A stretch of 64,000 bases of DNA from Meghimatium bilineatum (GCA_034231615.1 CM067298.1:66855591-66919590), one strand, 5' to 3'. Shown: positions 48,595-60,350, numbered from the stretch's first letter. Program-made: numbers and translations. Notes: generated by a model not told the origin, from the sequence alone.

Positions 48595-48845
48595 GTGTTG
48601 TTCACAATAAAGATATTCCTTCTACAAATATGACAGTGTTGTTCACAATGAAGATATCATTCCATTCTACAAATTTGACAGTGTTGTTCACAATGAAGAT
48701 ATTCCATTCTACAAATTTGACACTGTTGTTCACAATGAAGATATTCCATTCTACAAATTGTAGTGTTGTTCACAATGAAGATATTCCATTTCACAAATTG
48801 TAGTGTTGTACATAATGAAGATATTTCATTTTATAAATGATGCAT
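48595..48845 (+). repeat. Minisatellite, ~42-bp unit, about six copies
   Basis: Units start GTGTTGTTCACAATGAAG and run through ATATTCCATTCTACAAATT. Lengths are 40-45 bases. Because 42 is divisible by three it gives a periodic open frame, which I do not regard as a gene. Confidence 0.9.
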
Positions 48846-49212
48846 GCAATGAAAAAACTTTCAATTTTACAAATGCCACTGTGTTGTACCATAGACATTA
48901 GTTACTAAGCATGTGTCGCACTTATGGGGTTTCCCATCATGAATCAATTCTCACTAGTATAATTAGAAAACAAGTACCTCTCCAGGATAGTTTTATATGC
49001 TGATCTCATGCAGCATCACCAATCTTTGTATATATGACTTTTTACACAAAGTGACAAATGATCTGTCACATCAGTCAAGAGGAGTGCTGCTGTGTGAAAT
49101 CAGCAAGTAGGATTATTCTTGACAATTTGGTAAATATTGTATGTGAAATCCTGGCTATTTTTATTAACAATTACAATTTCTGTGACATACATGATTAGTC
49201 CATGTATCTAGA

Positions 49213-49325
49213 TGTCTGTACACAATGAAGATTACTTTCAATTCTACAAATGCTACTGTGTTGTACACAATGACCATGGCTTGGCATTTTACAAATTCTT
49301 TGTTGCACACAATGAATCATACAAA
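49213..49325 (+). repeat. Second cluster of the same minisatellite
   Basis: TGTACACAATGAAGATTAC, GTGTTGTACACAATGACC and TTGCACACAATGAATC are diverged units of the 48595 array, about 370 bases away. Confidence 0.75.
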
Positions 49326-49356
49326 TATGATTACTGTTGCTATAAATCAGATATTC

Positions 49357-49496
49357 TTCTTCTTCTTCAGCGTTCATTCTCAAACTCCTGCTGGATCCTG
49401 TAGCTAGATCTCCAGCAGGATGCAGTCCAGAGAATGGAAATGCGCTGTGTTGCTGTTTTATTTGCGCCAATGGCCCGACACATCTATCTTCGGCGG
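49357..49496 (-). mobile_element. SINE-A with exact target-site duplication
   Basis: AATCAGATATTC lies at 49345-49356 and 49497-49508. The body starts TTCTTCTTCTTCAGCG and ends TATCTTCGGCGG. It entered next to the second minisatellite cluster. The 12 of 12 match marks a young copy. Confidence 0.92.
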
Positions 49497-49756
49497 AATC
49501 AGATATTCAATTTCTATCTAACCATGCCCATGACATATTCTGATCATCATCCTTGATTCACCTTTCTTGCATTTTTCAGATGGCATCAGTTGCCCAAATT
49601 TCCTCAAACAATTATTTTATTCAAATGATTTTAATGAACTAAATAACCATACCGAAATTAGGCAATGAAGGATACAAAACATTTGTTTTAATAGCACTAA
49701 CTATAAGTTTAAAAAAAAAGTAAAGTTAGCCCATATAATTTATTAATGCAGTAGGG

Positions 49757-50035
49757 GTATGAGATGTTAGCTATCTCACACTTCAGTGGCTCTGCTATAT
49801 GAGGACGGATGTATTTGTCGAGCAAATATGTTAACTAATTAGGTTGCATGTTTGCTGGTGTTCCTCCTAGTTGGGTATCTATGATTTCAGCATCTGTGCT
49901 TGCTTGGACAGGACTATGGTCCTACTCAATGTAAGGGATGACCTGGCCACCAGTCTTAGTTTTCAGCCTCTATTAGATGGACTAAAGCCCATTCTACTTC
50001 TAGGAGTTGACTTTAATGTATGTTGAATAGAGGTA
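49757..50035. repeat. Unnamed dispersed repeat R, copy 2
   Basis: Aligns with 20175-20485 through GTTGCATG, GCTGGTGTTCCTC, TTCAGCATCTGTGCTTGC, TTTTCAGCCTCTATTAGA and TAGGAGTTGAC. Confidence 0.6.
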
Positions 50036-50039
50036 TGTG

Positions 50040-51700
50040 CAGATACATAAATAAAACTGCAAAACTATAGAAACATTCAGAAAATGTAGAGTTTAGTGAT
50101 ATTATTCTTATAGTTAATTATTTTTCAATTGTACACACACAGTGCAAATAACCTGCAATATAGTGCTCACTTTTTGTCAACATCTCTACAATATTTATCT
50201 TGGTAACAAGACCCAGTGCCCATCTATTTCAATTTATCCCAAGCCACAATAGTCAGATATATATCTATCATAGCTATTTGGTCCTGTAAATTGGACTACA
50301 GAATCACTTTTCGATAGAAAACCAACTCTTCCACACCATGAGGAACTGAAATCCGCTGATATGAATACTTCTACAGTTAAATCTTTTGTTCCTTTCCTGT
50401 GATCTTGTGTTTAACACATATATCCTCAAATTCTAGGACCATTCCTAACAGTCTCATTCTGATTGTTGTTTTCAACATTTCTGACTTTTCCATTCCGCTG
50501 TATGTTGAACTATAGGTCTAGACAGTGTTGAAAAGTATGAACACATATGCAAATACAAGACATTGAAAGCCATACTGCACTTCTCATCTTCCAGCATACC
50601 ACCAGCTTTCTTTTCACTTTCCATGCAGTAATGGGTCATACAAATTATATTCACCTCTGAACTCTTTGTAGAGCACACATCTTCAAATAAACATCCATCT
50701 TTTTTCTTTTATAAACTAGTCCTTTCACTTCATTCTTTGTCTTATTTATACATCTGTTTATAATTCTGACATACATGCTGTTTTTGGTCTCTAAATGATT
50801 CCAAAGCTTCCAGTTGCACCAAGTTGGAGACACAGTCAGAAAATTTGTGATGTTATGATACATTCTCCATATTCCACACAAAGTTAATATGAAGGAAATC
50901 TCCTGAAAACCAGTTTTCAGTAGCTATCATAAGATTACAGAAGTCTGAAAATGTCGGCCCATCAGGCACGGAACTTGAGGGTTTCTGTGCTATACAATTG
51001 AAACCATGCACGAAAAGGCCAAAATATTGTTCAAGAGTGTGGTCACAAAAGTAAAGGTGAGAGAATTGTCCTTGTTTTAATTTTCACAGAATGACACAAG
51101 AAGGCCATCTCCAGAGAGCTCTTTTACCCCTGCCGCCGTACGGCAAACAAAGGCCAAAGCGTATAGAACAGATAGGCAATCTGACCCACAGAAGTTTATC
51201 TACAAAACAAGTTGTGGGTAACCCAATATGACCTAAAACAATATGCTCCATGCATGACCATTATTGTTTAACAGTTGATCGTAAAAGGCTCCAGAGCAAT
51301 GCCAGTTGCATTACATTCCTCTGTCTTAGCATATGTACCATCAATATAGACTGTTTCTTATGCTTATTCACTACTTGTGTTTTCTTCATCGTTATTATCT
51401 GTCCTCAAGTTAAGCACCAAACTTCAATGAACTGTGTAATTTGCTTTAATTCATCCATGGAGCCCCTTTGTTTCAGAAACTTGCTATCTCAGTAGTCCTT
51501 AATTCCTCCCTCTTTTCTAGGCAGAGATAACACACTTGAAGAATGGGTTCTGCAGTTTTTGTATGGTTTTTTCTTGGCATGACAATTGGTATGAGTTACA
51601 TTCATGATATGAGATGCTAAATTCTATTTGTTCGAGTGATCTTACATCCCTTGCCAAGACATCAGCCATTTAAATTTCATTTTGTCAGTGACCAGGGATT
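50040..51700. other. Intron, unassigned
   Basis: Contains a less AT-rich part (about 50940-51250). Its frames suggest no family I trust; a decayed LINE is possible. Confidence 0.35.
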
Positions 51701-51960
51701 CACCGAAGTACTGCTTCTTTGATGTTAGTGCTGAGATCCAGTACATATACTTGCCTAATTCTTTCATAAGTTACTCATTGATTCTATCATATGACTTCGA
51801 ACCCTCATCAAACATGCATTTATGAATGTCTGTAGTTTTCTAGTTATTTCTTTTTGTTCTCTGTGTTTCTGAGCCATACAGCAGCACCAGTACAACTGTA
51901 CGAGTAAAATATTTTAAGGAACATAAATTTAATTTTCATAGTTTCCAAATTCTAACTTAG
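51700..51960 (-). mobile_element. Possible LINE fragment, antisense
   Basis: L-L-Y-G-S-E-T-Q-R near 51885 on the minus strand resembles the Y-G-x-E-T-W motif after the RT. Little else supports it. Confidence 0.35.
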
Positions 51961-52499
51961 TTTATCATAATGGAATGGTCTGGGCATGATTTTTCAGCAC
52001 CCATCCAAATTGTTGAGTACTAGGTATTTAGAAGGTTGTTTTTTGTGCAGATCTCTTCAGTGTGGTGTCCCGATGGCTTATAGTTATTAATATTATTTGA
52101 AGTTAAAGTTTCTCTTTGTCTTTTGTACTCTTGTTTTAAATTATTTGTTCATGTTTACCTCTCTAACTGTGTTGCTGCTGCACAGGTACCTGTGCACAAT
52201 TCAACATTAATGTAGGATTATTTCACCTAAGATACAGGTAATCTGATTTTTATTAATTAATTTATGTTGGATATATCTATGCCTATTTGCTGTGCCATTA
52301 TTCAATTATTCATTTTTTTAAATTTCCAATATGTAGTTCTTGGACAGTAATGTAGTCACAGACAAACTGTCAGTTGTAAGGGTTCCAATATCAATAGAGA
52401 ACATGGAAATATCTAACATGATGTGTTTCCGAAACAAAGAGGGGACACAGTGAAAGTTATTATGGTGGTACATGAAACAATGGTCACTTTTTCTGTTGC

Positions 52500-53745
52500 T
52501 GCAACCACTAGTATTATCTGTCATCGATTATGGCCTAGGTCTGCTCACACTGTCACAAATAGATGAATTGGAAAGAATCCAATGAGACTATGAAGGCAGT
52601 GCTAGGATATGCTACAGATGCTCAATGACAACCATGAGATTCTTGCTTGATTTGCCCAGCATTAAGGTGTGACATTGAGTGGCACGGTTAAGGCCATACA
52701 TTAATTTGTATATGCCCACAATGACCACCACCACTTACACCAACAATAGGACAAAGGGAAATTGAAACAAGCGTGGAAAGTCATAGATTTCAGAAACTGA
52801 GAATACATTGCTCAGAGTATATGAATTGGAAGAAGTAGGAAAAGCCAGTGAATAGGGACACAGAAAACAAGTTCTAACAAATGTAGTAGTACAACTGGAG
52901 AAAGTGTCAAGAAAAGACTGGTATCAGGACAGAGGTGACATTGCAAGATTTTGTCAAATTTCACTCACAACTGCAAGACACTGTCATATACAGTAAAATC
53001 CTTTTATAGCACATACTATAATAAATTTCCCTATTTATCAGCACAGCACTTCAAAATCCCCTTTTTTAAATTCTTTTTTCTTTATACTGAATATAGCGAA
53101 TTTATGTTATTACATGTTGTTATAAGTGGTTTTTGACTGTTCACGAATAACTTAAGCAACAGTACAGAAATTAATAGTGCTGTTTTTTTGCCTATAAGAA
53201 TGGCAGGAAGGTGCTTGAGAAATAATCTGCTTACTCCATTACAACATGGAGCATGAAAATGAAGATAGAAACTGTGATGACTGCACTTGGTGACTGAAAT
53301 ACTCTCAGACTCCCAAAGTATATCACACAAGATAGAGAGGTACATGTTAATTGAGAAAGGAATGTGGAAAAACTACTGAGCATGGTTGCCAAGAGTATTA
53401 CATAGATATACCACCTTGTTCATGAAAAACTCAAGAGGCAATGAAAGAGCAGGCTCATTGGCAGGCAATGCTGGTGTTAATGACACAGTACTAAAGATAA
53501 TAGGGTGGACATAAGGACAGTCATTGATTTCCTACAGAATGACGAAGAAAATGCTGGAGCTGATAATGTATACTGGTACATTCAAAGAATTACAGAAATG
53601 GTGGTGACCAGAGGTGAGGAAAAAAGTATGTCCTCTCGAAAGATCAGAGGATCACATAATCAACATCTTACTGGAACTTTGGAGTCTGCATCTGGGATGA
53701 CTACTGGAATTGAAAGTACTTATGAAAATATCCAGTATGCCATGA
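52500..53745 (+). mobile_element. LINE RT-end to RNase H fragment, split by a MITE
   Basis: Plus-strand traces: V-I-D-Y-G-L-G-L-L near 52520, a L-L-D-L-P-S-I-K segment near 52650, then after the pogo-like MITE E-R-A-G-S-L-A-G-N-A-G near 53445, and Y-I-Q-R-I-T-E-M-V-V-T-R-G-E followed by H-N-Q-H-L-T-G-T at 53577-53680. This matches the C-terminal half of a jockey-like LINE. Broken. Confidence 0.72.
52991..53139. mobile_element. pogo-like MITE, copy 3, inside a LINE
   Basis: Begins CAGTAAAATCCTTTTATAGC after TA and ends TATAAGTGGTTTTTGACTG. The middle has CAAAATCCCC and GCGAATTTATGTTATTACA as in the other copies. Confidence 0.78.
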
Positions 53746-54307
53746 TGGGGGTATCTAATCAAGAACCAAGGCCATTTGAAAAATATTCTATTTGCACATC
53801 GGTTCTTCCATCTCTTGTAGAATTTTCTATACAAGTCACTGTGTGTTCGTTCTGATATTTCTTTTACCTTCATGATTTAGTTCATGCCCCATGTAATTTA
53901 GCATTGACATCTCTAGTTCTGCATTAATTTAAATCTATTATATCATTTTTTATGGCTCCCAGCCGCCACCCCTATACTTTACGGCAAATGTGGGTATTCT
54001 GACCATAATTCACCTGGGGACAGACAATAGACAATATCATTTTTATGTATGGTATCTTCTTACGGTCTTCTATCAGTTCCAATTATTTATTCTTATTTAT
54101 CTATCTCCAAAAATTATGTGCATGTGATTGATGGATATGATTTTACCAATAACCTTCTATGCTTAAATAACCTGCAAATTTGTCCTTAATTTTCTAGTTT
54201 ATAAGCTCTATTCTGAACCAGTGTATGTAGATCTTATTACTTCAACATCTGCTTCATCTTTATTTAATTAACAGAAGCCTCATGTTTTATAACAATGGTC
54301 TAAGCTC

Positions 54308-54394
<87 letters not shown>

Positions 54395-55205
54395 CTTCTT
54401 AAAACCATCTTAAAATTAATTAAAACATATTCTGTTCTGCTATTCAGCTATTGCCGAATGTTTAGGCGCAAGTAATACATTCCATCATATCATTAGTGCA
54501 ATGTGGACAATCAGTTTTCGAACCAAAGCATGCTTAGATTGTGGATCCCGTCCACTAAAGACTCTACCATCATGACATCTTCGCATTTAAATTTCCGATT
54601 AACCTTGTATCTTGGAGGTAGTGAGTAGATATCAGTGTAGGCAGTAGAAATGTTTATAAAGCAACAGCAAATTACTGTATATGCATATATTGCCTATAAA
54701 ATTACTATAGCAGATGTTGAAATATATGCAAGCTGATGGCTCCCTAGAATGCCACAATACAAAATTCTCCTAATTGTATCCATGATACACAACATATCGC
54801 AGTATCCACATCTAATAACCACTTGCTAAACAGCTTTATCATGCTATACAAATATTTTTAAGAAAGAAAAATACAGCCAATAGTCAAAGACTGAAAACAA
54901 TGTATTCACATTAGTATCATAAATTTAATAGTAGATGAAAATGCTCTATATAGTCTTTCATACTCTGGTATAGAACATTAGTTAGAACAAAATATCTCAA
55001 TGCCATAACAGACAAAATAGAAAGCAGATATAAAGTACACAAACGCACAAACTATTTACATGTCATTTTAAAAAAAACTAATTTATGACCTCACATTAAC
55101 TAAATTAAAATATTTATCCATAAAGTAGATATCCCAAATCCACAATATGATTAAAGTTATGTGAAATTATGTCATCAAGACTATTCTTTATCATGAAGAA
55201 AATTA
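53746..55205. other. 3' flank of exon B9 and intron
   Basis: Holds the (AT)n run at 54309-54390; otherwise nothing recognised. Confidence 0.45.
54309..54390. repeat. (AT)n microsatellite
   Basis: About 40 uninterrupted AT units. Confidence 0.95.
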
Positions 55206-55426
55206 TCAGTTTCTTGGAATTGGCTTCTTTTGACCAAATACTCTACAGAGCTTTCTATGACGGTTCATACTGGTTTTGTACGAAAATTTTTTGCCACAAA
55301 AATCACATGCATGTGGCATGACATGAAAGTGAACACTATTTTTGTGTTCTTGTAAGTGAATTCGGTGATAGCATAGTTTTCCACAGATATTGCATTGGAA
55401 GCGAGGGTCTGGTCCTCCTGTATGTC
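55206..55426 (-). CDS. Terminal exon B9, C2H2 plus C2HC fingers (no ATG in exon frame)
   Basis: 72 residues after the split codon, acceptor TTTCTTTTCCTCAG above 55426, stop at 55206. A ten-residue Gly/Pro-rich lead reaches CNIC-x12-H-x4-H with E-H-K-N-S-V-H, then CDFC-x12-H-x3-C with GKKFSYK. A basic tail follows. Upstream of the first finger the frame holds no methionine, so ATG-based ORF calling misses the exon and reports an unrelated frame. Closest relatives in the window are B3-B5 near 39-40 kb, about 15 kb further downstream. Confidence 0.85.
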
Positions 55427-56595
55427 CTGAGGAAAAGAAACAAAACCCTTGCTCTAGTGAAACACTGGATTCCCATATTTATAACACACATAATGGAATT
55501 ATTAAAGCTGGCATATACCACCAAATTCATGTACAGTATTCTTCAAATATAGACGTTACCGACGACAAAGTCTAGAATAGTTTATGTGTAGGGTCTGAAG
55601 GTATCACCAGTGGTCCATCAGACTAATCACCATGAAAAGGAAAACCCCCTAATGAATAACATGCATATATAGTGAGGATTTTCACTTGTTTAAGTCCAAC
55701 AATATTTTTATCTATACACTAAGCTTTTACCCCCTCAAAGTAGGGAGTTTCTTCTCACTGCTGAGAGTTATTGTCTGTGCATTAAATAAAGCTCTGGAGA
55801 AACCTTCAAATTGCACAAAACGATACAAAGTTTATGGAAATTGCATTTTAAAATGTCACCCACTAATAAATGTCCATGCTATAGTTATACCACAAAACTA
55901 AGTTTGAATCATTTGTTCTTTTTAGCACTATAGTAAATTAAATCAAAATCATATTGCCAGTTCAATATGTTATTTCTGAAGGCACAATTTTCTACATAAA
56001 CATAAGAGCATATCAAAGAAAGCCTACAACAGATTCTACCTATTTGGTTTACATTTTGTAGAAGTATCAAATGAGAAAAAATGTTAAATAATAAAACTGT
56101 GGTTTCTTATGAAATTAAGTTCAATTATGTTTTAAAAATGCTAGAATAATGTATTGCTGACAATGGATGAGCTTTGCCTAAATGCAAAAATATTGCAGCT
56201 TAACTGTGAACTAGTAGCTAAACTTGCTTTCACACACAATAAAAGGAAAAATATAAATGGATATACTAGATTGAATATAAAACCAGAATAAAGAATTAAA
56301 GCTGACTGCCCACAATATATTAATTATCAAACAAGGCAACCTGCAATTTTTTGTTACTTTAGTTTGGCACTTCTCAACTGGTATTTAAATAGAAGACAAT
56401 TCATATAATTTACTTGTTTTCTGTCAAAACTAATTGTATGAATGTGATAATTAGTAAATACATGTTTCTGTCAAAATAAACATTTCATGTTTTGAGAGCA
56501 CATTTAAAAAATGTTTAGTTCAATTTATAATAAATGTAGCGATTGCGATTTTACGGCAAGACTAAACAAGACTAAGACTATGACGGCATATAAAA
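55427..56595. other. Intron between exons B10 and B9
   Basis: AT-rich, no repeat recognised. Confidence 0.45.
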
Positions 56596-56852
56596 TTATT
56601 TTAAGATGCCTCTAGCAAGTGGACATAGTAAACTGTGTCGTACGGCATTCCTTTTATAAGGAAACCTCTTGCCACAAAACTGACAGGCATACTGCAAGAG
56701 ATTCAAATGCACACTGTTTTTGTGTTCTTTTAGGTGTGTTGTGTCCCGGCACTGCTTTCCACATTGATCACATCTATATTTACTTAGTCCCAACAATTGG
56801 CCATCAATCAGCTTGTATTTAAGTGTTAAATGAGAACTACTCATCCCTGCAC
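56596..56852 (-). CDS. Terminal exon B10, C2H2 plus C2HC fingers
   Basis: 84 residues, acceptor CTTGTTTCATTTGCAG above 56852. A 28-residue linker leads to CDQC-x12-H-x4-H with H-K-N-S-V-H, then CQFC-x12-H-x3-C with GKRFPYK. The coding part ends six residues after the last Cys region with a short basic tail. The linker is longer than in B3, B5 and B9. Last of the compact 57.9-56.6 kb trio. Confidence 0.85.
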
Positions 56853-57272
56853 CTGCAAATGAAACAAGTTACAAAAATGTCCAAAAAAGTACAAATACTC
56901 ATACATAAAATAAATATTAAAAAATACATCTGCCCAGAATAACTAGGATTTGAAATATGAAATTATTTGTAACGCTGGACAGCTGTTTAAATTAGCAATC
57001 ACATTTACTACAATGATTCAATGCTTAAAAGAAGGTAAATATTAAACAATGATCAAGTCAGTATTCACACAAATGACTTAATACTATCTTAATTACTATG
57101 GAATCATAATAATAAACAATAGTAATCTCTATCACTTTATTAGTTTTACTCAAGCAGTACCACACATTCCACAAAAAAAAAAGTGCTTTGGACATTATAA
57201 AAGTACACAAATTTTGAACATTTACTGTCCTGCTCAGTGTCCACAATATTGAACTGAAAGAATGGTGAAAAC

Positions 57273-57499
57273 TTAAAGTTTGTATTCAATGAATCTCTGA
57301 CGATTAAGGCCAGACACTGAAACAGCAGTATTGCAAATTGTTTTGTGACGCACGCAACTACTTTTGTAGGCAAATCTTTTCCCACAGAAACAGGCAAATG
57401 GAAGATACTTAAAGTGAACACTGTTCTTATGATCACGGAGATGAACTTTGTCACGGCACTCCTTTCCACACATGTCACACCGGTGTCTAGTGAGAGATC
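57273..57499 (-). CDS. Terminal exon B11, second finger with a shortened Cys pair
   Basis: 74 residues, acceptor TCTCTTTCTGCAG above 57499. The first finger is regular: CDMC-x12-H-x4-H with the family E/D-H-K-N-S-V-H segment. In the second the Cys pair is C-F-C, with one residue between the cysteines instead of two, then GKRFAYK and H-x3-C. The remaining spacing matches the other exons, so one codon seems to be missing. An AATAAA on the minus strand lies at 57136-57141, about 135 bases past the stop, and could serve polyadenylation. Confidence 0.8.
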
Positions 57500-57734
57500 C
57501 TGCAGAAAGAGAGGTTGTGTGTTTTCAGAAAGATATTTTCAGGTCTTGCTCAGATAACCATATTATTTTTAAAAAATTACATCACACTCTGAAACTTATC
57601 CAAATGATTCACAATAATTCATCAGGAATATGTTAATCAGAAGAAAACAAAATAATGGAATAATCTGCAAAACAAGAATGTTCTGTGTACTGTGTCACAA
57701 ATCTGATTTAGAAAAAGAAATCTAGACAGTTTAT

Positions 57735-57991
57735 CTACTGCATCTGTGCTAGCCTAATGTGGCCAAGCATGTGACTGTGTAAGCTTTGTGCGTATGCAAA
57801 CCCCTTGCCACAGGTAGCACATTTGTGGGGTTTGATCTTTAAATGCTTGGAGTTGACATGCCCGTCCAAGTCACGAGAGTTCTTGAAGTGGCCATTGCAA
57901 AGCTTGCACACAATATTCCTACTGATTGTTGGGTTAGGAAAGGACCATTGGGAAAAACTAGCCTGTGGGTGTTTTCTCTCACTGAAGGGAA
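57735..57991 (-). CDS. Terminal exon B12, two C2H2 fingers
   Basis: 84 residues after the split codon, acceptor GTTCTATTCTGCAG above 57991. A 27-residue linker precedes CKLC-x12-H-x4-H and CATC-x12-H-x3-H. The second finger ends in a normal C2H2 pair, unlike the C2HC ending of most family B exons, and the usual E-H-K-N-S-V-H stretch is replaced by G-H-V-N-S-K-H, so it is one of the more diverged members. It is the first of a compact trio with B11 and B10; 235 bases separate its stop from the next acceptor. Confidence 0.8.
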
Positions 57992-58326
57992 CTGCAGAAT
58001 AGAACAGATGAGGACTTGTGAACAACAACCATAAACACATTATAACTATAATGTAAACAAGTAGTCACATAACAAAATATAACCTAATAAGTACAATACT
58101 TGAGAGTGCAAGAAGGAAGAATAATGACTTAACAATTAATATATAACTACATACAATTTCAGTCAAATGCAGTCAATTTTTCAAGATCAAATTGCCTAAT
58201 GAAACTTACAATGATTTCATAAACAATAATTTGCTAACAGAGTAGAGGGTCTATAATGCCAAACTATTTTCAATAAACATTTTAGGAAGAATATGAAGAT
58301 AAATGACATACAAATGTTTATTTACA

Positions 58327-58479
58327 TACAATGGAATACCTCTATAGTGCATTCTTTTATAGCAAATGTCCCTATTTAATTAACAACACTTTTCAAAATC
58401 CCTGATTACATATATTCTTTATGCTATTGCATAAATTTCATTGGTACTGGCCAAGTTGTTATAAATGCATTTGACTGTA
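58327..58479. mobile_element. pogo-like MITE, copy 4
   Basis: CAATGGAATACCTCTATAGTG at one end and GTTATAAATGCATTTGACTG followed by TA at the other; CTTTTCAAAATCCCTGATTA in the middle. Confidence 0.78.
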
Positions 58480-59494
58480 TAAAGATGTCAGCTTCTACAT
58501 ACAATGATAATAATTATAGTAAATGTTTATATCTACATGTTATTTTCAAACAGTTTTACTTAAGTCAGCAGCTGGTTTTTAAAATTCTATATGCTACAAG
58601 CTAAGCTTACCCACATTGTCTTCTTGAAAATCAATGTACATCTGTCAGTTATATATGTTATTTTATTTATTCTCCTAATCTAATTTTTCTGCACATGTAC
58701 TGTTTTTAAAAAGTAATTGTAATCCCTTAGCATATATCATAGTATTTTGTATAGATCACAGTAGAAGGTCTGGACAGTTGCATGTAAGTTAGTTTTATTT
58801 CCTGGATCAAGATATAGCAACTAGATAACAATAGTTTGAAATGTAACACATTTGTACATCTACATTACAATGCTAATATTAGGTTTAACTTATAAACCTA
58901 AAAATTAATTAGTCAATCTCACTGATGGCAAGAGTGTTGAAAGTGCTGACAAGCATTCATATGAACTACCGGTATGTAAATATTTTCTTATAGTAACTTT
59001 TCTCATATTAATCCTGAAACTCCCCCCTGGAAAGGAATTAACCATTGCACCCTACAGAACATCTTGCAACAAATGAAAAATGAAGGTTGCAAATGGGGTT
59101 CGTGACACTAAATTGCTACAAAAATCACAACTGTTTGGTACAGCAAAACATCAGATGTTTTATGTATTGAATGGGACAATTGAATAAATGGGAAACTGCA
59201 GTATAACCAGGTAGATAAATTTTAAAAATATATAACTGATTCAATGGGTTTTACAGAGAGCTTGAAACAGAGGACAAACTGACATTTCAACCACAATAGG
59301 GACAAACACAGAATAGAGCACCAATACAAAAAAGATATTACAAGGAATTATAGTCTCATATAAACTCACACAAATGAAAATATATAAGTATGACACATGT
59401 ATGTGAAGTTACTTCACAGGAAAACACTGCATATAATAAATATGTAAATATAAATATTAAAAAAAAATAATCATTATTATTCCATCATCTTGGC
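58480..59494. other. Intron, nothing recognised
   Basis: AT-rich, no finger exon. Confidence 0.4.
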
Positions 59495-59632
59495 AATTGA
59501 AGTCGGATGTGTCAGGCCGAAAGTTGCAGATAGTGCAGCAATGCTGTACGCCATGACACAACCATGGCATTCTGTTCTCTGGACAACATACTGCTAATCT
59601 GCAGGAGCTTGAGAAATAACGCAGAAGTCAGG
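59495..59632 (+). mobile_element. SINE-B fragment
   Basis: AAGTCGGATGTGTCAGGCCG, GCAGCAATGCTGTACGCCAT and CTGCTAATCTGCAGGAGCTT match the family well; the 5' third is missing. Confidence 0.8.
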
Positions 59633-60267
59633 CAAGTCTGTTTGAGCTTGATATGCCATAGTTATAATTGTCAATATAATGTCTGCCAGAGGAAGAGATA
59701 CAGTCAAGAGACGAACGTGGTGCAAAAATAGCCAATAAGCAATAAGATGGAGTTCTAAAGAAATATATAAAACCAATTGAGATGCCTACAAATAAGAAAG
59801 CAAAATATGTGGAAGCAGTAGAGTTGTGGTATTCTTGTATGTTGAGAACACCATGAAGATATACACACACGCATATAGTGTTATGAAAATATCTATATAG
59901 AGGCAAATGTTAAATGTGAGTCAATCAATCAAGTGCCATGCCGATTGGAACGTCTCCGTGCCATAATACTAGTTCATCGAGCAACTTCTCTCTTTGTGAG
60001 TTGCTCAATCAAATCAGGAGAGGCTGTCCATATATTTATGACAAGTCATATGAGAAGAATGATTGAGCATATCATGACAACATGCAAGTAAAAAAACAAA
60101 TAGAAGATCAAGAAAGAGGATGTGACATAAAAATGTCAATACTGCATTTTTCACGTTGAGGAATTGCAGGGAGTTTGTGTGTGACTTGTGCGATAAAGGC
60201 TGCATGCCCTTGGTGTTGCCACTTCATGTGCAGGGTGAGTTTTAAAATTTTCTTTCTGACAGAAAAA

Positions 60268-60350
60268 AACCGTCCTTACTGGGAGTCGAACCTTGGACCT
60301 CACAGGAGTGAGAAAACACTAATCTTTCAGCCATGTGCTACACTTAGCTA
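60268..60350 (-). repeat. tRNA-like remnant
   Basis: On the minus strand: TGGCTGAAAGATTAG (D-arm-like), a CTCAC/GTGAG stem with a four-base loop, and GGTTCGACTCCCAG (T-arm, B box). No acceptor stem pairs, and the anticodon loop is too short, so it is a tRNA-derived SINE piece or pseudogene. Confidence 0.55.

Noticed and set aside
48447-48803. 118-residue frame with repeated motif
   Set aside because: Product of the 42-base minisatellite; no start context or domain.
49195-49470. 91-residue minus-strand frame
   Set aside because: Covers minisatellite and SINE-A sequence.
55336-55530. 64-residue minus-strand frame
   Set aside because: Wrong frame across the B9 acceptor; the finger frame is the real one.
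60268-60350. Functional tRNA gene
   Set aside because: No acceptor stem and a short anticodon loop.
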